In this document: positions 40,751 to 49,493 of the stretch, piece by piece
Position numbering within the stretch: position 1 is the first letter of the stretch
Layout of the letters: every line of letters begins with the position of its first letter
Assembly: GCA_009841405.1 (NCBI GenBank)
Contig: VXLV01000141.1
Location: forward strand, 39,284-103,283
Reading direction: 5' to 3'
From: Chloroflexota bacterium
GTDB lineage: Bacteria > Chloroflexota > Anaerolineae > Aggregatilineales > Phototrophicaceae
Length of the DNA stretch: 64,000 nucleotides
Position numbers and translations under genes: made by a program
The notes under the pieces: generated by a model
The model's input: the letters and a program-made list of their open reading frames with translations, nothing else
What the model was told of the DNA's origin: nothing
The model's database searches: none

Positions 40751-42562
40751 TTACAGATCATGTTGGCTGGCCAACACCAGATCATCGGCTCGAAATTGCA
40801 TCTCATACAGCTTGGCGTAGAGCCCGCGCCGCGCCATCAATTCATCGTGCCGGCCTAGCTCAACGATCCGCCCCTTGTCCAGGACGACGATGCGATCCGC
40901 GATTCGCACCGTGCTGAGGCGATGCGCGATGATGATCGTCGTGCGATTCCGCATCAACCGGCCGAGCGCTTCCTGCACCAACAGTTCGCTCTCGTTGTCC
41001 AGGCTGGATGTGGCTTCATCCAGCAGCAGAATCGACGGGTTCTTGAGTAACGCGCGCGCAATCGCCACACGCTGGCGCTGCCCGCCGCTGAGCTTGATTC
41101 CGCGCTCGCCAACGACTGTGTCATAGCCTTTGGTCAGTTCCATGATGAAATCGTGGGCGTTGGCTGACCGAGCCGCAGCCGTCATCTCCGCTTCATCGGC
41201 GTCCAGCTTGCCGTAGAGAATGTTCTCGCGGACGCTGCCGCCGAAGAGCAGCGTCTCCTGCGGCACAATACCGATATGCTGGCGCAGGCTGCTCTGCCTG
41301 ATGTCGCGGATGTCGCGCCCGTCAATGAGGATGCCGCCGGAGTCGGGGTCGTAGAAGCGCGGAATAAGGTTGAAAAGCGTGGTCTTGCCCGCGCCGCTGG
41401 GGCCGACCAGGGCGATGATTTCGCCCGCCGCGATCTCAAGGTCGATTTGGCGCAAAACATCCTGCTCGTCATCATAGCCGAAGCTGAGATTGCGCAACGA
41501 GATGGCGCCGTCAACGGCCGCCACGCGCAGCGCGCCGGGCGCGTCTCGCACATCCGGCTCGGTATCCAGGATCTCGAAGACGCGTTTCGTCGCGCCAAGC
41601 GCCTCTTGAAATTGCGAGTAAACGCTGATCACGCCGGCGGAGCTGGCCGCCACCGTCATGCCATAGATAAGAAATGAAATGAGTTCGCCCGGGCTCAGCC
41701 GCCCGTCCAGCACCTCGTGCCCGCCAAACCACAGTATCAGCGCCAGGCCGGCGAAGGCGAAGAAGCCGATGATCGGGCCAAATATCGAGCGAACCGTCAG
41801 CAGCTTGACCGCCGCCCGAAAGGCGATGTCGATAGCTTGGTTGTAACGTCCGATTTCATAACCTTCACGTACGAAACTCTTGACCTCGCGGATATTCTGG
41901 AAGACCTCTTCGGCGACGACAGTCGCGCCGGCGATTTCGTCCTGTACGCGCGTGCTGGTGCGGCGGATGGCGCCGCCGAGCGCAAAGGCGACGCCGACGA
42001 TGATCGGCATCAGCGCGATGATGAACATCGTCAGCCGCCAATTGAGGTAGAGCATGATGACTATCGAACCGAGCAAGGTCAGCGACTGCTGCAAGAATGT
42101 GCTGACGCTGCCGGTCAGCACCGTGCGCACCACCGTAACATCGGAGGAGATGCGGCTGATTAGCTCGCCAACACGCCGATCCGCGTAGTAGCGAATCGAA
42201 AGCGTCTGCAAATGCGCGTATAGTTCGCAGCGCATATCAACCACGATGCGCTCGCCGACATAATTGAGATGATAATTCTGCAGAAAGCTGGCCAGCGAGC
42301 GAAACACGAAGACGGCCAAAAGCGCCAGCGTTATCGCATCAAGCAGGGCGCCGTCCGCCTCCTCAAACACCGAATCAATGACGCGCTGAATGACAGCCGG
42401 GAACACCAGGCTCAGCGCCGAGGCGAAGACCAAGCCGATGAGGGCCAGCAGCAGCCGCAATCTGTAGTTGCGCAGGTAAGCCAGCAGGCGCCGCCACTGC
42501 ATCCTGGTCGCGGGAATGTCGCGCCGGTCAACACGGCCGGGCGAGCGGACGCGGAACATCAT
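40751..42562 (-). CDS. ABC exporter, MsbA/BmrA-like half-transporter with canonical ATPase
   Basis: A 603-residue fused transporter. Six helices span about 30-320, Walker A is GPSGAGKTT near 382, signature LSGGQRQR near 487 and Walker B ILLLDEATSSLD with the catalytic Glu. All motifs are canonical, so unlike the pair at 4322-7937 it can work as a homodimer, as lipid-A/lipid flippase or multidrug exporters do. Two ATGs in a row open the frame. It is followed by the membrane-anchored methyltransferase (25 bases) and preceded by the six-hairpin protein (46 bases). Substrate unknown. Confidence 0.9.
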   Translation of the reverse strand: MMFRVRSPGRVDRRDIPATRMQWRRLLAYLRNYRLRLLLALIGLVFASALSLVFPAVIQRVIDSVFEEADGALLDAITLALLAVFVFRSLASFLQNYHLNYVGERIVVDMRCELYAHLQTLSIRYYADRRVGELISRISSDVTVVRTVLTGSVSTFLQQSLTLLGSIVIMLYLNWRLTMFIIALMPIIVGVAFALGGAIRRTSTRVQDEIAGATVVAEEVFQNIREVKSFVREGYEIGRYNQAIDIAFRAAVKLLTVRSIFGPIIGFFAFAGLALILWFGGHEVLDGRLSPGELISFLIYGMTVAASSAGVISVYSQFQEALGATKRVFEILDTEPDVRDAPGALRVAAVDGAISLRNLSFGYDDEQDVLRQIDLEIAAGEIIALVGPSGAGKTTLFNLIPRFYDPDSGGILIDGRDIRDIRQSSLRQHIGIVPQETLLFGGSVRENILYGKLDADEAEMTAAARSANAHDFIMELTKGYDTVVGERGIKLSGGQRQRVAIARALLKNPSILLLDEATSSLDNESELLVQEALGRLMRNRTTIIIAHRLSTVRIADRIVVLDKGRIVELGRHDELMARRGLYAKLYEMQFRADDLVLASQHDL

Positions 42563-42608
42563 TGCGTGTTCGCGCTATCGCTCGCGCGCACGCTAAATGG
42601 CGCAGCGC

Positions 42609-45185
42609 TCACGGCGACTCCGGCGCCGGCGCGTCGGGCTCGCCTGGCGGCGCTTCGCTGATGGTGTCAGCGCCGTCTTCGACTTCAATGCTAACAGGGC
42701 CGTCGACGTCTTCTTCGCTTGGCATTGGGATTCCCGGCGCGTCAAGCGGCTCAACTGCGGTTGGCGCGGGCGCTTGCGGCGTCGGATCTTGAACGAGCTG
42801 CCAGGGCGCGTCGGCGCCGAGCGAGACCGTCTGCCCCGAGGGGAATTCGACGCGGCTCTCCGCCGCGCTGCGCGTCACCGTGACGCCATGCTGCTCGACC
42901 GTGACCGGATGTCCCCAGGTGAATTCGCCGCCCACCCAGACTTGGTCCGCGGCGATGATGCTTATGCCAATCACATCGCTGAGCAACTTCAAGGGCGCGA
43001 TCCCGGCGAGATGGTGTTCTTCGCCGAAACCCTTGGCTTCATCGGCGTGATAGAACTGCGCCAGGCGGCCATCGCGCGCCAGCACGCGCGAAAGCGCGTC
43101 GAGCAGCCGCTTTGCGATTTCCGTCGCTTCCTGGCGATAGCCGGCTTTGAGCAAGCCCTCGCAGATGAGCGTCAGCCAGAAGATCCAGATGCCGCCGCCG
43201 CCGCGGGCGCTGGACGGGTCGTAATTGCGGTCGTCGGCGCTGACCATCGTGAGCCCGTTGGGCCGCAAGAAGCGCGATTCATCAAGCGCCGTCTCCAGCA
43301 GCGCAGCGGCGCGTGCGGGCGAGAGCCGCCCGCTCCACAGAGGCAGCAGCGCGTTGATGTCCAGCCGGCTGCTGTCGAGCGTTCGCGCATAAACCTTGTA
43401 AACCCGGCTCAACCCTTTGATCGCGAGTCGTTCCACCTGCGAAAGCGGCTTCGGGGTGATAAACACGCCTTGCCGATTCTGCCAGAGAAAGTCGTCGACC
43501 GACGCCTCGACGAGAATGTCCGCGCCGCTTTGGTCTTTGCCCTCAAGGCGCATGGTGATGCGCGGACGCTGCGTGACGCCGCCGACCACGCGCACGATGA
43601 CGCGCGCCGGATTCGCCAGCTCTTGCCCGATCTCGTGCGCTTGGTCGCCAGCGCCGCGATAAACCAGATCGATTCCGGCGCTGGTCGTGTGTGAGTCGCG
43701 GTCGCGGTAAACGTAGCGCTCCCCGTCCCAAAACGCCTCCAGATGTTCTTCCAGGGCCCGCAACTGTTCGGCGGCGAAATCCGCCGTCTCGCGCTCGCCG
43801 ATTAACTCAGCCAGCTGGCGCAGCGAGTCGGCTTCGGATATCAAATAGGCGAGCAGATCGGGCGACTCCAACTGGCGCGGACTCGCGCCTTGCGCCCAAG
43901 CCTGGCCGCGGCCGAAGGTGGGGAAGGCGATATAGCCCATCTGCCGCTCGCTCTGCCATTCCGGCGCGCCGTCGCCGTCGGCGTCTTCCGACAGCCAGCG
44001 CGCGAAAAAAGCGCGCAGCGCCGGCAGCGCCTCACGGGCGAAGTCGCGGTCGTCGGTCTCCTCAACCAATGTAAGGCATAGCCGCACTAGAATCGGCATC
44101 TGCAGCACGCCTTGGCGTTGGCCGCCCAAGCCGGGCCGGCGATCAATGAATCCGGTCTCGTCGCTCGCGGCGAAGTAATTGCGCACGATCCCTTTGGCTA
44201 ACTCGCGATCGATGCCGGCCAGCGCCAAGACTGCGGGATAGGTATAGGTTGGGTCTTGCCCGGACCAGGCGCGGACGTGATCGCTGCCGTCGCCGCGCCG
44301 GCTCCAACCGCGGTCGGCGCAGCGATAGGCAACCAGGGAGTGGTGGGGTAGATGATCGGTCGGATTCATGAGGGATTTGATCAATTGCGCCGCCGAGTGA
44401 TCGATCAGAAAGTCCCAGGCCGAGTCGCCCGTACTGATCTTGGGAATCGCGGCGGCCTTGCCGTCGATCTGCTCGAAATACGGCGCCCAGGGCCGCGACA
44501 TCCAATTCATGGCGACGCTGTAGGAGTCGCGCATATCCGCCAGCCCGGCGACAACGAATGGAATACGCCGGCTCGCGCCCGGCGCCAACTCAATCAGGCA
44601 GCCAATCTTGGGGCTGCTGATTCGTCCGCCATAGACCTCGACGCTCGCGCCTTCCAGCGTGACCACCGGATTGAGATTGCCGACCTCGCCCAGATGCAGC
44701 GCGAGGCTGTAATCCGCCATCGTCAGAACATTGAGCTTTTGTCTGCGTCCATTGATGACGACATGTCCGAACAGATCAAGCTGAAGGCTGCGATGCTCCG
44801 CGCTGTAGTTGACCAGATTGAATTCGCCGCCGGCCGCCCGCGAATCCATCGCCCAGAAGCGCGCGATCATTTCAAGGTCTTCTATTGGCGCCGCTTCGAC
44901 CTGAATCATGTCAGCGGCAAAGTATGTAATCTCAGGTTCGCGCGCATAGCCGAGCTGCTGGTAGATGACGCCGCTCTCGACGCCCCACATCGGCGCCAGG
45001 CTGACCAGCCCCGCCCGACCTCCGAACTGCGTCTGGAATGCCAGGGCCGCCTCGTCCCGCGCGCCCATACGCAGGACCCAGGCCTGGTCGTCGACATAAT
45101 CTGTGCGGCTCGTTCGCGCGTCCGCCGCCAGATGGAAGTCAAAGGCTCGGTCAGCCTTTATGCTTTGTCGCCTGAGGTTGCGCAT
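42609..45185 (-). CDS. Six-hairpin glycosidase-like protein (GH63/GH15-like)
   Basis: An 858-residue protein. The N-terminal 250 residues are beta-rich. A central alpha/alpha barrel-like part follows, with YRCADRGWSRRGDGSDHVRA and WSGQDPTYTYPAVLALAG near 310, EDADGDGAPEW near 415 and GIWIFWLTLICEGLLKAGY near 690, the spacing seen in GH63/GH15 and glycogen-debranching-like enzymes. The acidic residues at GQDPTYTYPA and DGDGAPEW are candidate catalytic positions. The C-terminus is a disordered Pro/Glu/Asp-rich tail. No signal peptide is visible. It is 17 bases after a lipoprotein gene. Substrate uncertain; a storage or surface glucan is possible. Confidence 0.6.
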   Translation of the reverse strand: MRNLRRQSIKADRAFDFHLAADARTSRTDYVDDQAWVLRMGARDEAALAFQTQFGGRAGLVSLAPMWGVESGVIYQQLGYAREPEITYFAADMIQVEAAPIEDLEMIARFWAMDSRAAGGEFNLVNYSAEHRSLQLDLFGHVVINGRRQKLNVLTMADYSLALHLGEVGNLNPVVTLEGASVEVYGGRISSPKIGCLIELAPGASRRIPFVVAGLADMRDSYSVAMNWMSRPWAPYFEQIDGKAAAIPKISTGDSAWDFLIDHSAAQLIKSLMNPTDHLPHHSLVAYRCADRGWSRRGDGSDHVRAWSGQDPTYTYPAVLALAGIDRELAKGIVRNYFAASDETGFIDRRPGLGGQRQGVLQMPILVRLCLTLVEETDDRDFAREALPALRAFFARWLSEDADGDGAPEWQSERQMGYIAFPTFGRGQAWAQGASPRQLESPDLLAYLISEADSLRQLAELIGERETADFAAEQLRALEEHLEAFWDGERYVYRDRDSHTTSAGIDLVYRGAGDQAHEIGQELANPARVIVRVVGGVTQRPRITMRLEGKDQSGADILVEASVDDFLWQNRQGVFITPKPLSQVERLAIKGLSRVYKVYARTLDSSRLDINALLPLWSGRLSPARAAALLETALDESRFLRPNGLTMVSADDRNYDPSSARGGGGIWIFWLTLICEGLLKAGYRQEATEIAKRLLDALSRVLARDGRLAQFYHADEAKGFGEEHHLAGIAPLKLLSDVIGISIIAADQVWVGGEFTWGHPVTVEQHGVTVTRSAAESRVEFPSGQTVSLGADAPWQLVQDPTPQAPAPTAVEPLDAPGIPMPSEEDVDGPVSIEVEDGADTISEAPPGEPDAPAPESP

Positions 45186-45202
45186 GGATTCTGACGCCGC
45201 GC

Positions 45203-45886
45203 TTAACTTTCGATGGACCAGGTGAAGGTCTCTTCGTAAAAGCGAATTTCGTCGCCGTTTACCATCCTGACCTGGTGGTAGCCGGGACCGGGCACATACT
45301 CATTGTTGTCGTCGATGTAGCCGCCTTGCTTATAGACATAGCGCGATGTATGCCCTCGCTCCGGCTTTAGCGCCCAGCCAACCGCCTGTCGAACTTCCAG
45401 ATTTTCCCGCCACAACTTGCCGAACCCGCGAATTGGCTGATGGAAATCCTCCGGCGCAACCAACTGGGGATCGTACTCGGCTTCGCCTTCGACGAACGTA
45501 TCATCGTATACCGACCAGATCGGATTGCCGGCGCTGTCTCGCGTCAGCACCCAAATTTGCCTGTTGGGTTGCAGCCAGAACATCCAGCCGTGCTCAAAAC
45601 GTTGCTCCGCCACATAAATCTTGGCGCTCACTTGCGTGGGGAAAGGATCTGGCGTCGGCGTGATCGTAGGCGTAGCGGTGGGTAAAATCTCGGTAGGAGT
45701 CGCTTCCGTCTGGGCGTTCACGGCCGTTCCCGTGGCGGCGATGCTGCCCAGGGTGGCGATATGATGCGCAACTGCTTCCGCCTCGGCAGTGGCAGTCCGC
45801 TGCGCCGGCGCAACGGTGGGTCCCTGGCAGGCGCTCAACACGATCGCAAGCGCCGCCAGAAACGCGAACTCGCTGAATTTAGACAT
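45203..45886 (-). CDS. Putative lipoprotein with Thr/Pro linker
   Basis: A 227-residue secreted lipoprotein. The signal peptide ends in the lipobox LSAC at about residues 17-20 (hydrophobic AFLAALAIVLSAC). A Thr/Ala- and Pro/Thr-rich linker follows up to about residue 85 (ATPTITPTPDPFPTQ), then a globular domain of about 140 residues rich in Trp and Tyr (GWMFWLQPNRQIWV). Such layouts are frequent in Chloroflexota envelope proteins. GGAG lies about 9 bases before the ATG. It precedes the six-hairpin protein in an operon. Function unknown. Confidence 0.75.
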   Translation of the reverse strand: MSKFSEFAFLAALAIVLSACQGPTVAPAQRTATAEAEAVAHHIATLGSIAATGTAVNAQTEATPTEILPTATPTITPTPDPFPTQVSAKIYVAEQRFEHGWMFWLQPNRQIWVLTRDSAGNPIWSVYDDTFVEGEAEYDPQLVAPEDFHQPIRGFGKLWRENLEVRQAVGWALKPERGHTSRYVYKQGGYIDDNNEYVPGPGYHQVRMVNGDEIRFYEETFTWSIES

Positions 45887-46068
45887 AATCGTGACTCCGC
45901 TCTATATACGCGGACGATGGCGCCGCCATTGTAGCAGAGCGCCAGCCATCCGCAAGCCAGGCCGCCGCCGCGCGCAATCGCTGCGGCTTTGCATTTGCCC
46001 TCCATCTTTTATTTCCCGCCTTTTACCTATACGATTCGCCTCCGCTTTCAGTTGCCGGGGCCGGGTCA

Positions 46069-46398
46069 ATGGACATCAAGCCGCAGAGAATAACGCTGAA
46101 CAAGTCTTCGGCAGCGCTCAGTATTGAATGGTCGGATGGTTTGCTCAGCGAATATCCCTTGAGCCACTTGCGCGAGGCCTGCCCCTGCGTCGAATGCCGC
46201 GGCGGGCACGCCAATATGGGTCTCGAGCATGCGCCGGAGGACCTGCTGAAGTTGGTTCCGCGGCGCTCCTACGCGGTGACGTCCCTGGTCGCGGTCGGCA
46301 ATTATGCTTTGCAGCCCACCTGGGACGATGGCCACAGCACGGGCATCTACACCTGGGACTACTTACGCCTCATTTCCCCGCAGCGGCCCGACGCCTGA
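46069..46398 (+). CDS. DUF971 (GBBH-like N-terminal) domain protein
   Basis: A 109-residue protein with the family pattern SIEWSDGLLSEYPLSHLREACPCVECRG, shown here by the parts WSDGLLSEYPLSHLR and CPCVECRGG. It ends with TWDDGHSTGIYTWDYLR near residue 85. DUF971 proteins are found alone or attached to gamma-butyrobetaine hydroxylases and, in some cases, near iron-sulfur cluster genes. The Cys-Pro-Cys-x2-Cys group is a likely metal site here. It stands alone before the MalE-type operon. Confidence 0.88.
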   Translation: MDIKPQRITLNKSSAALSIEWSDGLLSEYPLSHLREACPCVECRGGHANMGLEHAPEDLLKLVPRRSYAVTSLVAVGNYALQPTWDDGHSTGIYTWDYLRLISPQRPDA

Positions 46399-46452
46399 CA
46401 GGCCGGCAAACGTTGGGCGGACCCTTGGCTTCTGCCCCTCCAGATTAGCCTA

Positions 46453-46481
46453 TTGAGCCGCTCGCCGTTCCAGAGTAGAAT
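46453..46481 (+). promoter_or_regulatory. Promoter of the MalE-type binding-protein gene
   Basis: TTGAGC (46453-46458) and TAGAAT (46476-46481) with 17-base spacing, 53 bases upstream of the ATG at 46534. Because these bases are promoter, an apparent longer open frame through them is not used for translation. Confidence 0.6.
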
Positions 46482-46533
46482 CCGTTCACTACAAATCGTT
46501 CGCAAATCATATTCAATCGCAAAGGAAAACCCG

Positions 46534-47724
46534 ATGAAATACTTGCATCTATCACTCATAATCGCCTTGTTGGCCCTAAAGGCATTTGTCGTCTCCGCTC
46601 AAGACGAAAGCCTGACAATATGGGCGGACGACACGCGCGCGCCCATCCTGGAAGAACTCGGCGCTCAATTCGAAGAAGAATTCGGCATACCGGTTTTGAT
46701 CCACGAGCTCGGCTTCGGCGATATCCGCGACCAGTTCAAGACAGCGGCGCCGGCAGGCGAAGGCCCCGACATGATTATCGGCGCGCACGACTGGCTGGGC
46801 GAGTTGGCCGTCAACGGCCTGCTGGCCGAAATTGACATTTCCGATGTCGCCGATCAGTTCTTGCCCGCGTCCCTGGCCGCTTTTGTCTACGAGGGCGTTC
46901 AATACGGCCTGCCATACGCCGCCGAAAACGTGGCCTTCCTGCGCAACACCGAGCTGGTGCCGGATAATCCCGAAACCTGGGACGATGTCCGCGCCGTTAG
47001 CGAGCAACTCATTGCTGATGAGGCGTCGCAGTACGGCTTTATCATGTTCGACAATAATCCCTACCACTTCTTCCCAGTGCAGACGGCATTTGGCGGTTAT
47101 GTCTTTGGCTTGACCGACGCCGGATACGACCCCAGCGACGTCGGCATCGACAGCGAGGGCTCAATCGCCGCGGCCGCCTACCTCGAAGCTTACGGCAGCG
47201 ACGGCTTGATGCCCAGCGGCATCGACTACGATGTCATGCACACCATGTTCGAGACCGGCGACGCCGCGATGATCATCACCGGTCCCTGGGCCATTCCGCG
47301 TATTGAAGAATCCGGCGTCAGCTTTGAAGTCGGCGGCATTCCGTCGGGCCCCGGCGGATCGGGGAAGCCCTTCCTGGGCGTGCAAGGCTTCATGGTCAGC
47401 GCCTTCAGCGAGAACAGAATCCTGGCTGAAGCCTTCCTCTTCGATTACATCGCCACACTCGACACCATGCAGTCGCTCTATAGCGCCGATCCGCGGCCAC
47501 CGGCCATGCTGGAAGCTCGCGCGAGCCTCGAAGACGATATCATGCTCGGCTTCGTCGCCGCCGGCAGCGAGGGTCTAGCGATGCCCGCCATCCCCGAAAT
47601 GTCGTCCGTCTGGTCGGCTTGGGGCAACGCCATGGAATTGGTGCGCACGGGCGAATCAAGCGCGGCCGACGCCTTCGGCAACGCCGGCGAACAAATCCGC
47701 GCCCTGATCGCCGGCGATGAATAA
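46534..47724 (+). CDS. malE: Maltose/maltodextrin-type extracellular sugar-binding protein (MalE family)
   Basis: The receptor of a carbohydrate ABC importer, 396 residues. A signal peptide of about 22 residues (ALLALKAFVVSA, cut before QDE) precedes a mature domain with LTIWADDTRAPILEELGAQF at the start. GEGPDMIIGAHDWLGELAVN near 77 and GPWAIPRIEESG near 250 are characteristic of family 1 binding proteins. It is probably periplasmic or surface-associated. AAAGGAAA precedes the ATG. The gene is followed by a terminator-like hairpin and then malF and malG. No ATPase (MalK/MsmX) is present here, so a shared one elsewhere is likely. Confidence 0.9.
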   Translation: MKYLHLSLIIALLALKAFVVSAQDESLTIWADDTRAPILEELGAQFEEEFGIPVLIHELGFGDIRDQFKTAAPAGEGPDMIIGAHDWLGELAVNGLLAEIDISDVADQFLPASLAAFVYEGVQYGLPYAAENVAFLRNTELVPDNPETWDDVRAVSEQLIADEASQYGFIMFDNNPYHFFPVQTAFGGYVFGLTDAGYDPSDVGIDSEGSIAAAAYLEAYGSDGLMPSGIDYDVMHTMFETGDAAMIITGPWAIPRIEESGVSFEVGGIPSGPGGSGKPFLGVQGFMVSAFSENRILAEAFLFDYIATLDTMQSLYSADPRPPAMLEARASLEDDIMLGFVAAGSEGLAMPAIPEMSSVWSAWGNAMELVRTGESSAADAFGNAGEQIRALIAGDE

Positions 47725-47765
47725 GTAGCCTCTCAGCGCAGTAACAGACAATCACCAGCACCATG

Positions 47766-47805
47766 AAAGCGGAGGTTCGCCATCGAGGCGTCCTCCGCTT
47801 TTGTT
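47766..47805 (+). terminator. Terminator/attenuator after malE
   Basis: AAAGCGGAGG (47766-47775) and CCTCCGCTTT (47792-47801) form a perfect 10-bp stem with a 16-base loop, followed by TGTT. It lies between malE and malF, so it would raise the ratio of binding protein to permeases. Confidence 0.7.
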
Positions 47806-47861
47806 AAAGCGCGGGCAGGCAGAAAGGGACAGGTCGCAGCGCCCCAAAGGCGCGCAGGCCG

Positions 47862-49493
47862 ATGCGCATGACCTTCGCATCCTCGGGCGATACGCGTAGA
47901 AACACGGCATTCGGCCTCGGGCTGATTCTGCGCCTAGGCGCCGTCTATCTGGGCTTGATCGTCGTAGACGCTTTGGCGCTCTTTCTCATTTACGCCTTCG
48001 TCCTTGATGGCGTCTGGGAATTGGCCATCACAGTCGCCTTGATCACTTTGATGATCAATGTGATCTATTTGCGCCGCGGTCTCTACGCCCAGCGCTGGAT
48101 CGCGCCGGCGCTGGCGCTAATGTGCCTGATGGTTGTCTTTCCTATGGTCTATACCGTCTATGTGTCCTTCACCAATTATGGCGATGGCAATCTGCTGACC
48201 AAGCAGCAGGTCATCAATCTGCTGGCGCAAGACACATACCTGCCCGAGGGCGGGGAGGTATTCGGCTGGGACCTCTATCAGAACGACGCCGGCGACTACG
48301 CGCTCTGGCTGACCGATGAAGCTGAGGGTGACGCCTACTTCTTCGCCACACTGGGCGCTATGGCGCCGGTCACGGGCGTGGCGGCGGGCGCGGACCTGCC
48401 GGAACGCTATCAAGGCTATCGCCGGCTGAGCCGCGGCGAGTCCCTGCGGGCCAGCGGCGCGGCGCAAGATCTGGTGTTCGGCGCGGACTCATCCCCTATC
48501 GGCATCGCCAGCCGCAGGCAAGCCGGTGAGTTCGCACAGCGCTACGTTTATCAGCCGGACGAAGACGCCGTACTCGATCGCGAATCCGGCGCGCTCTTCT
48601 GCGCGACTTACGGCGTCGGCAAAGACGAATCGGGCGCCCAGCAGAAGACCGGACAATTTGTCAGCGACGCGGGCGACACCCTGCGCACCGGCTTCATCGC
48701 CGGCGTCGGTTTCCAGAACTATTTGCGTTTTCTGACCAGCCCGGCCATCGGCGGGCCACTCGCGCGCATCTTCCTGTGGACAGTCGGCTTCGCGCTCGCG
48801 TCTGTCGTATCGACATTCACGCTGGGGCTTCTGTTTGCCCTCCTGCTCCAGAACAGCCGCATCCCTTTCCGCAAAGCATTCCGCACTTTGCTGATCGTTC
48901 CGTATGCGATACCGGCCCTAATATCGGTGGCGATTTGGAAGGGTATGCTGAACCCTAATCTCGGCGTGATCTCCAACGCCATCGCCGCCTTCGGCTTGGA
49001 GCCACCACCATTCTTCATCGACCCCGGCTGGGCGAAATTCGGCATCCTTCTGATCAACCTCTGGTTGGGTTATCCCTACTTCATGCTGGTATGCAGCGGC
49101 GCGCTGGCGGCGATCCCGGCTGACATGTACGAGGCGGCCGAAGTTGACGGCGCCAATTGGCGGCAGAAGTTCTTCGGCTTGACCTTACCCATGCTGCTGG
49201 TCGCGGTCGGCCCGCTCTTAATCGCCTCATTCACTTACAATTTCAACAACTTCGTCATTGTTGAAGCCTACGATGAAGGCGGGCCGCCCATGGTTGAGGC
49301 CGGAACCATCCCCGCCGGCCATACCGATATCCTCATCAGCTGGGCTTTCCGCCTGGCCTTTGGCGGCGGCCGCGGCGCGGACTTTGGCCTGGCGTCGGCA
49401 ATCACCATCGTTATCTTCTTGCTGGTGGCCGCTGTCACCTTGATGCAATTCCGCCTGACCAAAGGCTGGGAGGAGACATCACAAAATGTCTGA
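47862..49493 (+). CDS. malF: Maltose-type ABC importer permease (MalF family)
   Basis: A 543-residue permease, long for the family because of an extracytoplasmic loop of about 170 residues after the third helix, comparable to the P2 loop of MalF. The loop runs from about 105 to 275 (VSFTNYGDGNLL onwards). The coupling segment EAAEVDGANWRQKFFGLTLP near 425 is the EAA motif. The C-terminal helix pattern is complete. It overlaps malG by 8 bases and follows malE behind a terminator-like hairpin. The substrate is probably an alpha-glucan oligomer or another di/oligosaccharide; downstream galT suggests galactosides as an alternative. Confidence 0.9.
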   Translation: MRMTFASSGDTRRNTAFGLGLILRLGAVYLGLIVVDALALFLIYAFVLDGVWELAITVALITLMINVIYLRRGLYAQRWIAPALALMCLMVVFPMVYTVYVSFTNYGDGNLLTKQQVINLLAQDTYLPEGGEVFGWDLYQNDAGDYALWLTDEAEGDAYFFATLGAMAPVTGVAAGADLPERYQGYRRLSRGESLRASGAAQDLVFGADSSPIGIASRRQAGEFAQRYVYQPDEDAVLDRESGALFCATYGVGKDESGAQQKTGQFVSDAGDTLRTGFIAGVGFQNYLRFLTSPAIGGPLARIFLWTVGFALASVVSTFTLGLLFALLLQNSRIPFRKAFRTLLIVPYAIPALISVAIWKGMLNPNLGVISNAIAAFGLEPPPFFIDPGWAKFGILLINLWLGYPYFMLVCSGALAAIPADMYEAAEVDGANWRQKFFGLTLPMLLVAVGPLLIASFTYNFNNFVIVEAYDEGGPPMVEAGTIPAGHTDILISWAFRLAFGGGRGADFGLASAITIVIFLLVAAVTLMQFRLTKGWEETSQNV

